Of a DNA stretch of 64,000 nucleotides, positions 48,401-58,757 are shown piece by piece. The notes beneath the pieces were generated by a model. That model worked only from the letters and a program-made list of their open reading frames with translations, made no database searches and was not told the origin of the DNA. Made by a program: the position numbers and the translations under genes. This DNA is from Owenia fusiformis (taxonomy: Eukaryota; Annelida; Polychaeta; Sabellida; Oweniidae). The stretch is from the NCBI GenBank assembly GCA_903813345.2, contig CAIIXF020000002.1, positions 28,091,223 to 28,155,222 on the forward strand, in the 5' to 3' direction. How positions within the stretch are numbered: position 1 is the stretch's first letter; each line of letters starts with the position of its first letter.

Positions 48401-49659
48401 ATGAGCTACAATATCTTTGACAAAGGATGGTAAATTAATTTACTAATGATAGATACAAATTTTTATGAACAGTATTTCAAACCTTTTCATCATCCAGTAA
48501 CTATCTAGCCTTGCCTGTATGAAGTTAATAAGTATTCCATGTTAACATCTACTCAATGGCAGAATGTCCGGTAACATAACCCCCTCCCCCCCCCCTTCAA
48601 ACATTGGTGGCATGACCATGGGTTATATATATAAACAATTAGTGCTCAATCCTTGATTTCTGTTTTCATGTGTTAAAATTCAAATAGTTACTTCATATAA
48701 TAAAATGTATTTAAATTCATGATGGTGTTAAGGATAATTTAGTCAAAATAGACTTTTGAATGTAACCTTTTTACAAACCGATATCGTTTAATATTAGGAT
48801 TTACTGTAATAACAAATAATTTTTTTCTCTTAAAGTATTTAAGACAGAAGCTTTTTATTTTAACACCATCCCAAACATGTTTCAAGTCATATCTATGAAT
48901 AATTTGAGATCACAATTACGCTTCGTTTAAATTTTATGCCTTCAAAACATAGTGACCCCTTGGAATATATGTGATATCAGGGGGGATAAATGACCAGTAC
49001 TCTGTAAATATGAGATTTTAGGTAAGGAAAAAAAATAGACATGCTATCAAGGATATATAACAGGTTATACTAGGTGGCTTGAATTAAAGACTCTGCTCAA
49101 GATCATTTAAAAAAAATTCCTTAATTAAAAGGGTATTTCATAGGGGGCGCCACCTATACAAGGCTGTAAAAAATCTTGCCCACCAGTGCCAAACTGGCAC
49201 AGTTCTGATTTTGAAAGTCAATAACATATAGATGAAGAAAATACAAAGATATAGCATACATCCTAGAGAGCAACCAGCTCCATCGATTCCGCAGGACTAA
49301 ATAATGGAACTGGACAAAAAAATTGTTTTTCAATCAAGGATTGATTCAAAGCAAGACGCAGTTGAGTGGTGAAAGAATCCTACTAAAGCATAAGCTCAAT
49401 CTATAAAAGGTAACTGCCTAGTGGAGCCCCCACAATGATAAGATAGGTGAATGGACTACACATTATGGCTCGATACATTAATTCTTACTTAAAAGTATCC
49501 ACGTTCAAACTGCTCCATGGTATCGAGAAAAGTATATTTCAAACGGATGTAAAACTGTGCATAAAATATATTACACACTACAATTTTCACAGCTTGATAA
49601 TAACTATATATCCTGTCTTGTTCTGATCATTCCTGGTATTTTTAGAGCAAAAATAAACA

Positions 49660-49712
49660 AATTTTTCAAATGCCCCTCATAAAAGAGACTGACTTGGGCA
49701 AGGCTATATTCA
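49660..49712. mobile_element. Solo right end of an M9 element
   Basis: AAAAGAGACTGACTTGGGCAAGGCTA matches the end of the elements at 24170 and 31131. A TAGCCTTGCC at 48508 might be the other end but its flanks do not match. Confidence 0.5.
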
Positions 49713-50079
49713 AATAAAATAGCATTCAAATAATCGAAGGGATGTTTTATAAGGTAGTAAAGTTCAAGCTTGATTACTTATATAGGAGCATGAATAATTT
49801 GGATAACATGGTTATTACAACACTTATTTGCTTTAATTCAAATATTTAGCCAATTTAAGGAATGCAGTGATGTCAAGTTTAACTGACAATGGAGCCATGA
49901 TGCCCAGAGTGCTAGCAACTTAGCAATTGTTTTAATTGATCCTCAGATGGTAGTGGTCCAAAGAAGGTCTAAATATGAATTTAAAAAGTTGATGATCTTC
50001 CACTTTACACTTTAGTTAATGTCATAATTATCAAGTGTGTGTTTTCATTTTATATTCATTTAAATTTTGTCTGTTTCAG

Positions 50080-50465
50080 GGGATTTAACAGATAAACCAC
50101 ATCCAGACACACAAGATGAAACATCACAAGGAGATGCTTTTGCAAGTGATGCACACACTTCTTCCTGGGCTAATACCTATCAAACTAGTGAAAGCACAGA
50201 TGGGTTAAAAGAGGAGTCAATACCTTGGTCAATATTGAACAAAGCCACACCTGCGTCATACAATGGCACTCCTTTGGGGAATAAGCAGAGATACCCCTGT
50301 GATTTATGTCTAAAGACTTTCGGTTCAAAGGCAGATTTGGGTAGACATCTTATGATTCACACTGGTGAAAAACCATTCACTTGTGATTTATGCTTAAAAT
50401 CATTCAATAGGAAAGGTGTCTTGAAAAGACATATGAAATCTGTGCATAACATGGACATCTTATGA
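50080..50465 (+). CDS. Variable exon 4 (two C2H2 fingers, terminal)
   Basis: Acceptor GTCTGTTTCAG then GG GAT TTA; phase 1. About 74 residues of acidic/Ser-Thr-rich sequence ([22 protein letters not shown]) lead to fingers CDLC...HLMIH (x12, x3) and CDLC...HMKSVH (x12, x4) with a TGEKPFT linker. Helix residues S/A/D/R and R/G/V/R. The frame ends NMDIL-stop: the last codons and TGA come from the beginning of the next copy of a 110-bp tandem repeat of the finger itself, read out of frame. Finger 1 is a close relative of finger 1 of variable exon 3. Confidence 0.9.
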
Positions 50466-51185
50466 TTCACACTGGTGAAAGACCATTCATATGTGATTTA
50501 TGCTTAAAATCATTCATTAGGAAAGGTGTCCTTAAGAGACATATGAAATCAGTGCATAACATGGACATCTTATGATTCACACTGGTGAAAAACCATTCAC
50601 ATGTGATTTATGCTTAAAATCATTCAACATGAAAAATGTCCTAAAAGGACATGCAATCAGTTCATAACATGGACATCTTATGATTCACACTGGTGAAAAA
50701 ACCATTCAAATGTCATTTATGCTTAAAATCATTAAGCAGGAAAGGTGTCCTAAAAAGACATATGAAATCACTGCATAACATAGACATATTATGATTCACA
50801 CTGGTGAAAGACCATTCACATGTGATTTGTGCTTAAAATCATTTAATAGGAAAGGCGTCCTAGAAAGACATGAAATCACTGCATAACATGGACTTCTTAT
50901 GATTCACACTGGTGAAAAACCATTCTCATGTGACTATGAATCAGTGCAAAAGCAAAAACCATTCTCTTGTGATTATACTTAAAGAATTCAATAGGAAATG
51001 TGTCCTAAAAGACATAAATTAGTACGTGGCATTTGTATTTTATGATTCATACTGGTGAAAAACCATTCACATGTGATTTATGCTTAAAATTATTCAATCA
51101 GAAAGGTGCCCTAAAAAGACATATGAAATCACTGCAATATGGACATGGATGATTCATAGTAGTGAAAAAAAAACCATTCACCTAC
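50341..51185 (+). repeat. Tandem array of decaying second-finger copies, about 110-bp period
   Basis: The segment starting ACATCTTATGATTCACACTG recurs with starts near 50343, 50453, 50563, 50671, 50782, 50890 and, more diverged, about 51040 and 51145. Spacings of 108, 110 and 111 bases put some successive copies out of frame. Each copy encodes the end of finger 1, the linker and finger 2. Only the first is in the reading frame; the rest form the 3' UTR and carry deletions. AATAAA at 51322-51327 and 51339-51344 follow. Confidence 0.9.
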
Positions 51186-51451
51186 TTCTCTTTGGAGAAT
51201 CTTCCAAATTGAACAATTCTGAAGTGAACTTTCTTGGCTTATTGAGAGCATATTTCACAGAATGACATTAAGTGATGTTGGGCTAATCTAGATTTTACTT
51301 CAACAGACTCTTTTATGAGAAAATAAAGAAGAAATAAGAATAAAATTGGTATATTGGATATGTACTTCTTAAATACTCAATCACATGTAGAACATATTTT
51401 AATAAGATATATATTTTAAGTATAACATACCTAGGGGTATAGCCAAGATCT

Positions 51452-51945
51452 AATAGGTGAGGCAAATTGAAATAGGTGAGGCAAATATAAATAGATGATT
51501 CAAATTGAAATAGGTGAAACAATTATATGTGATGAGGCAAATTGAAATAGGTGAGGCAAATTTAAATAGGTGAAGCAAATTGAAATAAGTGAGGCAACTT
51601 GAAATAGGTGAGGCAAATTGATATAGGTGAGGCAAATTGAGATAGGTGAAGCAAATTGAAATAGGTGAGGCAAATTGAAATAAGTGAGGCAACTTGAAAT
51701 AGGTGAGGCAAATTGATATAGGTGAGGCAAATTGAGATAGGTGAAGCAAATTGAAATAGGTGAGGCAAATTGAGATAGGTGAGGCAAATTGAGATAGGTG
51801 AGGCAAATTGAAATAGGTAAGGCAAATTGATATAGGTGAGGCAAATTCGAATAGGTGATACAATTATATGTGGTGAGGCAAATTTAAATAGGTAAGGCAA
51901 ATTGATATAATTAAGGCAAATTGAAATAGGTGAGGCAAAAATTGG
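51452..51945. repeat. 19-bp minisatellite
   Basis: About 25 copies of ATTGAAATAGGTGAGGCAA. A five-unit (95-bp) higher-order repeat is visible: ATTGAAATAAGTGAGGCAAC recurs at about 51579 and 51674 with the same neighbours. All three minus-strand frames stay open (95- to 137-codon ORFs) because the unit lacks stop codons there; not coding. Confidence 0.95.
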
Positions 51946-52491
51946 GTTAAAGCAACATATTATTATCATTCATTAGACTTTATTTTCAAGGTTTTAATTG
52001 AAAAAATGTAAATTTTTGTGAGGAAGTACCTTGGCTGTCTCATGCCTGGTTATGCTTATTATACCAAAATATTTTAGTAGTAAATAATTATATAACACAC
52101 TCAAAGTGCACGTAAATCATAGCAAATTATTCTAGAATAAAATGAATGAAATTATTTAACAATTGTGTTTATTTAGTTCTGTGATAATTATGATGTTTAT
52201 TTCAACAAAATAGATTCATGAAAGGAGAGGGAGTCATATTAAACCCCTTGAATATCCCGAGTGACTAATTATCAGTCACAAAGCTTCTCAACAATATGGC
52301 CCTAAATACGACAAATATTTTTTATACAAAATATGTATTAGAATGTGTGTGTTTTTCTCTATGTTCAGTTAATTACCAAAATGAATATCAAACATTGTTT
52401 ATAAAAGATAGAAGTGAAAACAAGCAAAAAATGAAGAATGATTTGGTGGTCAAGCGGTTTCTTAATGAGACTTTGATATTTCTGCTTACAG
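51946..52491 (+). other. Intron before variable exon 5, with a piggyBac-like end
   Basis: At about 52236 TTAAACCCCTTGAATATCCC resembles the left end of the TTAA element at 3784. The frame of variable exon 5 stays open upstream of the acceptor to an ATG at 52296, but that segment has no family resemblance. Confidence 0.4.
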
Positions 52492-52775
52492 GAGACCTCC
52501 CTCTATTGGCCACAATGGACACCAGATTAGCTCAAAATGTAGTGTTACATGACACAATCCATACGCAATTAATCGATGACAACCTCAACAAATATAGGTT
52601 TTCTTGTGACACATGTGGGAAAAGATTCAAGCAAGATTATTTTCTCAAACGACATTCAAAGATCCACACTGGTGAGAAGTCATTTAAATGTGACTTGTGT
52701 CTGAAGCTGTTCAGAGAAAAGCATCATTTGAAAGTTCATATGACTAATGTGCATAAAAGATCAGTGAACCAGTAA
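52492..52775 (+). CDS. Variable exon 5 (two C2H2 fingers, terminal)
   Basis: Acceptor TTTCTGCTTACAG (51 to 91 region ends at 52491) then GA GAC CTC; phase 1. A short lead of about 40 residues (GDLPLLATMDTRLAQNVV) precedes CDTC...HSKIH (x12, x3) and CDLC...HMTNVH (x12, x4), linker TGEKSFK in place of TGEKPFK. Helix residues Q/Y/F/R and E/H/H/V. It ends KRSVNQ-stop. In the same frame, after four stop codons, a 10-residue repeat ORF continues to 53228 (see the minisatellite). Confidence 0.9.
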
Positions 52776-52859
52776 AGCTTGAACCAGCAAAGGATGAACT
52801 AGAAAACTGTTAACCAGCAAATTGAGAACCAATGAAGCACGAAGAAGCATAGTTTTAAT

Positions 52860-53225
52860 CAGAAAGGCATGAACAAGTAATTTTTTAGCCAGGAGCACTT
52901 GAACAAGCAAAGTTTTAGGCAGGAGCATATGAACAAGCAAAGTTTTCGCCAGGAGCCCATGAACAAGCAAAGTCTTAGCCAGGAGCACATGAACAAGCAA
53001 AGTTTTAGCCAGAAGCACATAAACAAGCAAAGTTTTAGCCAGGAGCACATAAACAAGCAAAGTTTTAGCCAGGACCACATGAACAAGCAAAGTTTTAGCC
53101 AGGAGCCCATGAACAAGCAAAGTTTTAGCCATGAGCACATGAACAAACAAAGTTTTGGCCAGGAGCACATGAACAAGCAAAGTTTTAACCAGGAACGCAT
53201 GAATGAAGTACCAATAGCTATGTTT
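52860..53225 (+). repeat. 30-bp minisatellite in the 3' flank of variable exon 5
   Basis: About eleven copies of a 30-bp unit (AACAAGCAAAGTTTTAGCCA plus GGAGCACATG). Because the period is a multiple of three, several frames stay open. The plus-strand frame reads repeated NKQSFSQEHM and is in register with the zinc-finger frame. Diverged half-units (AACCAGCAAAG) start right at the stop codon of the exon. Confidence 0.95.
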
Positions 53226-53379
53226 TAACCAGCAAAATGTGAATCAGGAAACCATGAACAAGCAAAGTCTAACCAAGAAAGTGTGAATTAGGACAATTTT
53301 TATCGAGAATGCTTGAATAAGCAAAAAACAAGAATGCCAAACAAATGATAAAACTATGAATGAGTCAGTGAAATATGAG

Positions 53380-53663
53380 GATATTAGCAGTCCTCTCACC
53401 GAGCCAATCAGAGTTTGTCGTCGAAATACGGATGACTTTCTATGTGATCATTTCCTCTGACATCACTGCATAGTTAATGAGCACGTATTTAGCACATGTT
53501 CCTCCCACTTCGCTGACTGGTTGAGAAAGAGTCAGAGTGGTAGTTTGAAATGATTAATTAACTGGGCTGTCATGGGCGCCAATCTTTGGGGCGGGCTGCT
53601 AAACTGTAATATAGTCTATACAAGGCCGAGGGTAGTTCATAACTAGACTCTGCTTGCAGGGTA
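53380..53663. mobile_element. M10 MITE copy, 5' part missing
   Basis: Matches the interior and right end of the 377-bp element (CACCGAGCCAATCAGAG, CTAAACTGTAATATAGTCT, AACTAGACTCTGCTTGCAGG) and ends AGGGTA at 53663. The left ACCCT end is not present. Confidence 0.7.
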
Positions 53664-53805
53664 TCCTTTACTTGAGGATCAGATGTTGGGATTCCCTAAT
53701 TAGTGATTGATAAAAAGTTAAAGTTGTATTCATTGAGAGGTATGGAATAGCAGAAAAAGTAACTTAGATTTAGGAGAACATTCATGTCTAATCAATTTCA
53801 CTCTC

Positions 53806-53935
53806 ATTATATCACCACCAAAAGTGGTGACACACAGGTCTCCAACTGTTTTGTGGACTGTGTTCAGCATCCAGTGTCTGCAGCAAATGGCAGGTGATGA
53901 CATTTTGCATGTTAATGCCTTGTTTTAAATCATTA
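53806..53935. repeat. Dispersed repeat, copy 2
   Basis: Same family as 42719-42890: ATATCACCACCA...GTGGTGACA and TTGCATGTTAATGCCTTGTT in the same order. Confidence 0.6.
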
Positions 53936-55159
53936 TCTGTTGTAGATGCAATGATATGCATTCAAAAATATGACAATGGAACTGAAATAACTTGTTAAAA
54001 TGTTAAATAGAAAGGTCTTACTTCGAAAGTTTCTAAATACCAAAAAATAAATATTTTATTTATTTTATTATTATTATTTTTTATTTATTTTTTTATTTTT
54101 TTTTATTTTATAATATATTTTATTTTATTTCCAAATACCAAATAGGTACATGTGTATTAAGTAATTTTTTGATGAAAAGACCACGTGCAGTATTATGGCA
54201 AGTGATTTTAGACGGTCATATCTTTCACCATGAGTACTTTCTGGGCATAAATACAGTGGTTTTTATTAAAACAACATGTTTTCTATCAAGTGAAGTACCC
54301 ATGATGATATAAAAATATCAATCAAACAATTCGAAAAATTATGAATAGGGACCCCATGTCAAAATTTTTTTCAAAATATTGTACCTTTTTACTCAAAAGA
54401 GGAGCTCCCTTTTCTGATTTTTATTGCATAAAAAGATTATTCAAAAAACATCTTCAAAAATATAATTGTATTGAAAGTCTAGTTTTGAAGATATCAATTT
54501 TCGATGACCAAAATGATGCTGAAAACAATGGATAGCACGGGTTTTGCCTATGGGAAAATAACATGGGATATGTGGTTTTTAACTTTAACGCATTTCAATA
54601 CGCATCCCCTTTTCAGAAATTGTTCATATAGTAGAAGAAACTCTTGATATATTTAAATTGAGAAAATCAAGATCCTCTTTTTTGACAATAAGCCAGGGTG
54701 GGGCCCTAATCCATAATTTTTCGGAGATTTGGATTGATATTTTACTATCATGGGGACTTCACTTGAAAGAAAACATATATGACTGTCTAAAATCACTTGC
54801 CATACTGCACATGGACCTTTAAATAAATAAGATATTAAATAGGATGTACCTTTGGTAAACCCTATTTTCAATAGTGTAGTAAGATTTTTATGGACAATCA
54901 AATAAAATCCAACAAAGTTCATCTTGGTCCTAATTGCAAAAATTTATAAGTACAAAGTTGAAGCATGTTTTGAAAAATAAAATGATTTTATAAGTTATTA
55001 AAGTTATTCACGGAAAGAACATACCGTTAACTCATATTTTTCAGCAATATGCTACACATAAATTTCATCCTACGTGCAAACCAAACAAGTCTAAATGTAT
55101 TTAGTATTTTAATAAAATGTAGTTTTTATTAAATGTGGAGTTCTTAGCTCAATTCTGTA
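53936..55159 (+). other. Intronic gene-free stretch between variable exons 5 and 6
   Basis: A T/A-rich low-complexity run lies at about 54045-54130. No finger remnant or exon is visible. Confidence 0.45.
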
Positions 55160-57345
55160 TTAAACTATGCTGACTCAAGGTTTTATGCTACACTGACACA
55201 GTGTTATATACTAGGCCTGACTCAATGTTGGATACTAGGTTGACTCAATGTTGTATACTATGCTGACACAATGTTTTATACCAGGCTGACTCAATGCTAT
55301 ATACTAGTCTGATTCAATGACCCTAATAGGCCTGACTCAATGTTGTATACTAGGCTGACTCAATGTTGTATACTAGGCTTACTCAATGTTGTATACTAGG
55401 CTGACTCAATGTTGTATACTAGGCTGACTCAATGTTGTATACTAGGCTTACTCAATGTTGTATACTAGGCTGACTCAATGTTGTATACTAGGCTGACCCA
55501 ACATTGTATACTAGGCTGACTCAATGTTGTATACTAGGCTGACTCAATGTTGTATACTAGGCTGACTCAATGTTGTATACTAGGCTGACTCAATGTTGTA
55601 TACTAGACTGACTCAATGTTGTATACTAGGCTGACTCAATGTTGTATACTAGACTGACTCAATGTTGTATACTAGGCTGACTCAATGTTGAATACTAGGC
55701 TTACTCAATGTTGTATACTAGGCTGACTCAATGTTGTATACTAGGCTGACTCAATGTTGAATACTAGGCTTACTCAATGTTGTATACTAGGCTGACTCAA
55801 TGTTGTATACTAGGCTGACCCAACATTGTATACTAGGCTGACTCAATGTTGTATACTAGGCTGACTCAATGTTGTATACTAGGCTGACTCAATGTTGAAT
55901 ACTAGGCGGACTCAATGTTGTATACTAGGCTGACTCAATGTTGTATACTAGGCTGACTCAATGTTGAATACTAGGCGGACTCAATGTTGTATGCTAGGCG
56001 GACTCAATGTTGTATACTAGGCTGACTCAATGTTGTATACTAGGCTGACTCAATGTTGAATACTAGGCGGACTCAATGTTGTATACTAGGCTGACTCAAT
56101 GTTGAATACTAGGCGGACTCAATGTTGTATACTAGGCTGACTCAATGTTGTATACTAGGCTGACTCAATGTTGTATACTAGGCTGACTCAATGTTGAATA
56201 CTAGGCGGACTCAATGTTGTATGCTAGGCAGACTCAATGTTGTATACTAGGCTGACTCAATGTTGAATACTAGGCGGACTCAATGTTGTATACTAGGCTG
56301 ACCCAACATTGTATACTAGGCTGACTCAATGTTGTATACTAGGCTGACTCAATGTTGTATACTAGGCTGACCCAACATTGTATACTAGGCTGACTCAATG
56401 TTGTATACTAGGCTGACTCAATGTTGTATACTAGGCTGACACAATGTTGTATACTAGGCTAACATAATGTTGTATACTAGGCTAACACAATGTTTTATAC
56501 TAGGCTAACACAATGTTGTATACTAGGCTAACACAATGTTGTATACTAGGCTGACTCAATGTTCTATACTAGGCTGACTCAATGTTGTATACTAGGCTGA
56601 CTCAATGTTGTATACTAGGTTGACTCAATGTTGTATACTAGGCTGACTCAATGTTAGATATTAGGCTGAATCAATGTTATATACTAGTCAGACTCAATGT
56701 TATATACTAGGCTGACTCAATGTTATATATTAGGCTGACTCAATGTTGTATACTAGGCGGACTCAATGTTGTATACTAGGCTAACACAATGTTTATACTA
56801 GGCTGACTCAATGTTGTATACTAGGCTGACACAATGTTTATACTAGGCAGACTCAATGTTGGATACTAGGTTGACTCAATGTTGTATACTAGGCTTACTC
56901 AACATTGTATAATAGGCTGACTCAATGTTGTATACTAGGCTGTCTCAATGTCGAATACTAAGCTGACTCAATGTTGGATACTAGGCTGACTCAATGTTGG
57001 ATACTAGGCAGACTCAATGTTATATACTTGTACTAGGCTGACTCAATGTTGGATACTAGGCAGACTCAATGTTATATACTTGTACTAGGCTGACTCAATG
57101 TTGAATACTAGGCTGACTCAATGTTATATTACTAGAATGATTCAATATTGTATGGCTGATTTAGTGTTGTATACTAGGCTGATTCGATATTGTATTTTAG
57201 GCTAACTCAATATTGTATTTTAGGCTAACTCAATATTGTATGTCAGGCTGACTCAATGTTGTATGCTACTGCAAGGCTGATTTAATGCTGTTTACTAGGC
57301 TCACTCAATGTTGTGAACTAGGCTGACTCAACGTTGTATTGCAGG
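55160..57345. repeat. 23-bp minisatellite, about 90 copies
   Basis: Unit CTGACTCAATGTTGTATACTAGG with point variants (CTTACTC, CGGACTC, CTGACCCAACATTG, GTTGAATAC). Variant blocks recur in order, showing block duplications. The regular centre is about 55320-56660; both edges are more diverged. It ends about 115 bases before variable exon 6. Confidence 0.95.
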
Positions 57346-57459
57346 CTCCCTCTCAGTTCTGCCAGTGTCCTATCAAATTAATTTCTGAATACAATGAATA
57401 TTAAGATGATCAATTTATTTAACAAATTATTTAAATCTTTAATCCTTTAAATTTTCCAG

Positions 57460-57665
57460 ATGTGAGAAAAAAGGATCAAGATTTGAAATGTCCTCTGTGT
57501 AAGCGCCAATTTACACAAAGAAGCAGTCTGACTAGGCACATGGTAATGCATACAGGACGTCGTCAATTCCAGTGTGATTACTGTATGAAACAGTTCTATA
57601 GGAATGAACACCTGTTGAAACATATCTGTAAAATGAAGTTTGACATTAGAAAGGAACATGCTTGA
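57460..57665 (+). CDS. Variable exon 6 (one good and one defective C2H2 finger, terminal)
   Basis: Acceptor TTAAATTTTCCAG then AT GTG AGA; phase 1, giving Asp at the junction. Shortest cassette: a lead of 9 residues, then CPLC...HMVMH (x12, x3), linker TGRRQFQ (not TGEKP), then CDYC...H with no second His at the expected spacing (HICKMKF). A Cys two residues after the His is the only nearby alternative ligand. Helix residues Q/S/S/R and R/E/H/K. Stop TGA at 57665; AATAAA at 57674-57679, only 9 bases on. Splice site and frame are intact, so it may still be used, but it is the most eroded of the seven. Confidence 0.8.
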
Positions 57666-57673
57666 TTGAGTGC

Positions 57674-57679
57674 AATAAA
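57674..57679 (+). promoter_or_regulatory. Polyadenylation signal candidate, variable exon 6
   Basis: AATAAA 9 bases after the stop codon; would give an exceptionally short 3' UTR. Confidence 0.45.
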
Positions 57680-57798
57680 CGAAGCATTGAGAGATTTGTG
57701 ATTCTTTGATCCATGCTTGCAGTGTTAAAGACACAGGGAAGTTATATTGAACACAACATTACATGGCATTATATAGAAATATAAAAAACTGATGGCTA

Positions 57799-57949
57799 GT
57801 TGATGCCTTGGTCACATTTGCTACGATTTTCATTACAGCGCCCGGCAGATTGAGTATTTTGTTCAAAATTGAATACAATATTGAACAAAACACTCAATCG
57901 GCCGGGCGCCAGCCGATGGATCGGAGCGAATGTGACCCAGGCATCATCA
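57799..57949. mobile_element. Palindromic MITE, about 150 bp
   Basis: Left GATGCCTTGGTCACATTTGC and right GCGAATGTGACCCAGGCATC are inverted repeats; inner arms (GCGCCCGGC, TTGAGTATTTTGTTCAA) also pair. Lies just downstream of variable exon 6. Confidence 0.8.
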
Positions 57950-58271
57950 TGGGCTTTGCATGCTTGATGATTTGAAAAAAGCAAGTTGCTTTTTATGGCA
58001 GTTGCCAAATTAATTTGACTGCTCTTAAAGGTCCTATGTAAAGTATAAACCATATTGGTTAAATGTTAATCATCTATAGATTAATAGATGGTGTAGATGG
58101 TGCTGATAAATTTGTGAATGAATTCGTGATATTTATTTTAATTTCACACGTTGTTATATCGGTATTGTAGAATTGAAATATTTTATTGATTACAGAATAC
58201 TATGCTATGTTTTAAACAATTTTAAACAATTGTACTTACTAGCAGTGTTTAGTAGATTGTACAAGATTACA

Positions 58272-58757
58272 AGACTTCACAGGTGCACCACACCAGAGGT
58301 GTTCCACTTCACAGGTGCACCACACCAGAGGTGTTGCACTTCACAGGTGCAACACACCAGAGGTGTTCCACTTCACTGGTGCACCACACCAGATGTGTTC
58401 CACTTCACAGTTGCACCACACCGTATGTGTTCCACTTCACAGGTGCACCACACCAGATGTGTTCCACTTCACAGGTGCACCACACCAGATGTGTTCCACT
58501 TCACAGGTGCACCACACCAGATGTGTTTCACTTCACAGGTGCACCACATCATAGGTGTTCCACTTCACAGGTGTACCACTTCACAGGTGCACCACGCCAG
58601 ATGTGTTCCACTTCACAGGTGCACCACACCAGAGGTGTTCCACAGGTGTTCCACAGGTGTTCCACAGGTGCACCACACCAGAGGTGTTCCACTTCACATG
58701 CGCACCACACCAGAGGTGTTCGACTTCACAGGTGCACCACATCAGAGGTGTTCCACT
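58272..58757. repeat. 32-bp minisatellite downstream of variable exon 6
   Basis: About 15 copies of CTTCACAGGTGCACCACACC plus AGAGGTGTTCCA. All plus-strand frames stay open for long stretches, giving Cys/His-rich ORFs of up to 206 codons (HFTGAPHQRCSTSQVHH-type repeats). These are repeat artefacts, not zinc fingers. Confidence 0.95.

Larger units (their letters stand above)
44152..49297 (+). mobile_element. Composite element with about 400-bp inverted ends and a ruined internal gene
   Basis: The left end (GTCCAGCGGAAT, then CTAGGATGTATGCTATATCT, then AAATCAGAACTGTGCC, then GGTGGCGCCCC) is matched in reverse complement at 48890-49297. TA flanks both ends (44150-44151, 49298-49299). Homology stops in the middle of each arm and resumes at AAGGGGTCACTATG and TGTGATCT(C/G)AAATTATTCAT. 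Between the arms lie remnants of one multi-domain protein (about 44990-48400), so the whole looks like a DNA transposon or a mobilised gene cassette of 5.1 kb sitting in the intron before variable exon 4. Confidence 0.65.

Noticed and set aside
51450-51969. Three overlapping minus-strand ORFs of 114-137 codons with repeated FASPISICLTYF
   Set aside because: Produced by a stop-free 19-bp tandem repeat read in all frames; no start context, splice sites or conserved sequence.
52296-52491. N-terminal extension of cassette 5 from an upstream ATG
   Set aside because: It crosses a good acceptor whose phase matches the other six cassettes, and the extra residues show no family resemblance. An alternative first exon is not excluded.
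52761-53200. Minus-strand Leu-rich ORFs with repeated LLVHVLLAKT
   Set aside because: Reverse reading of the 30-bp minisatellite; not a membrane protein.
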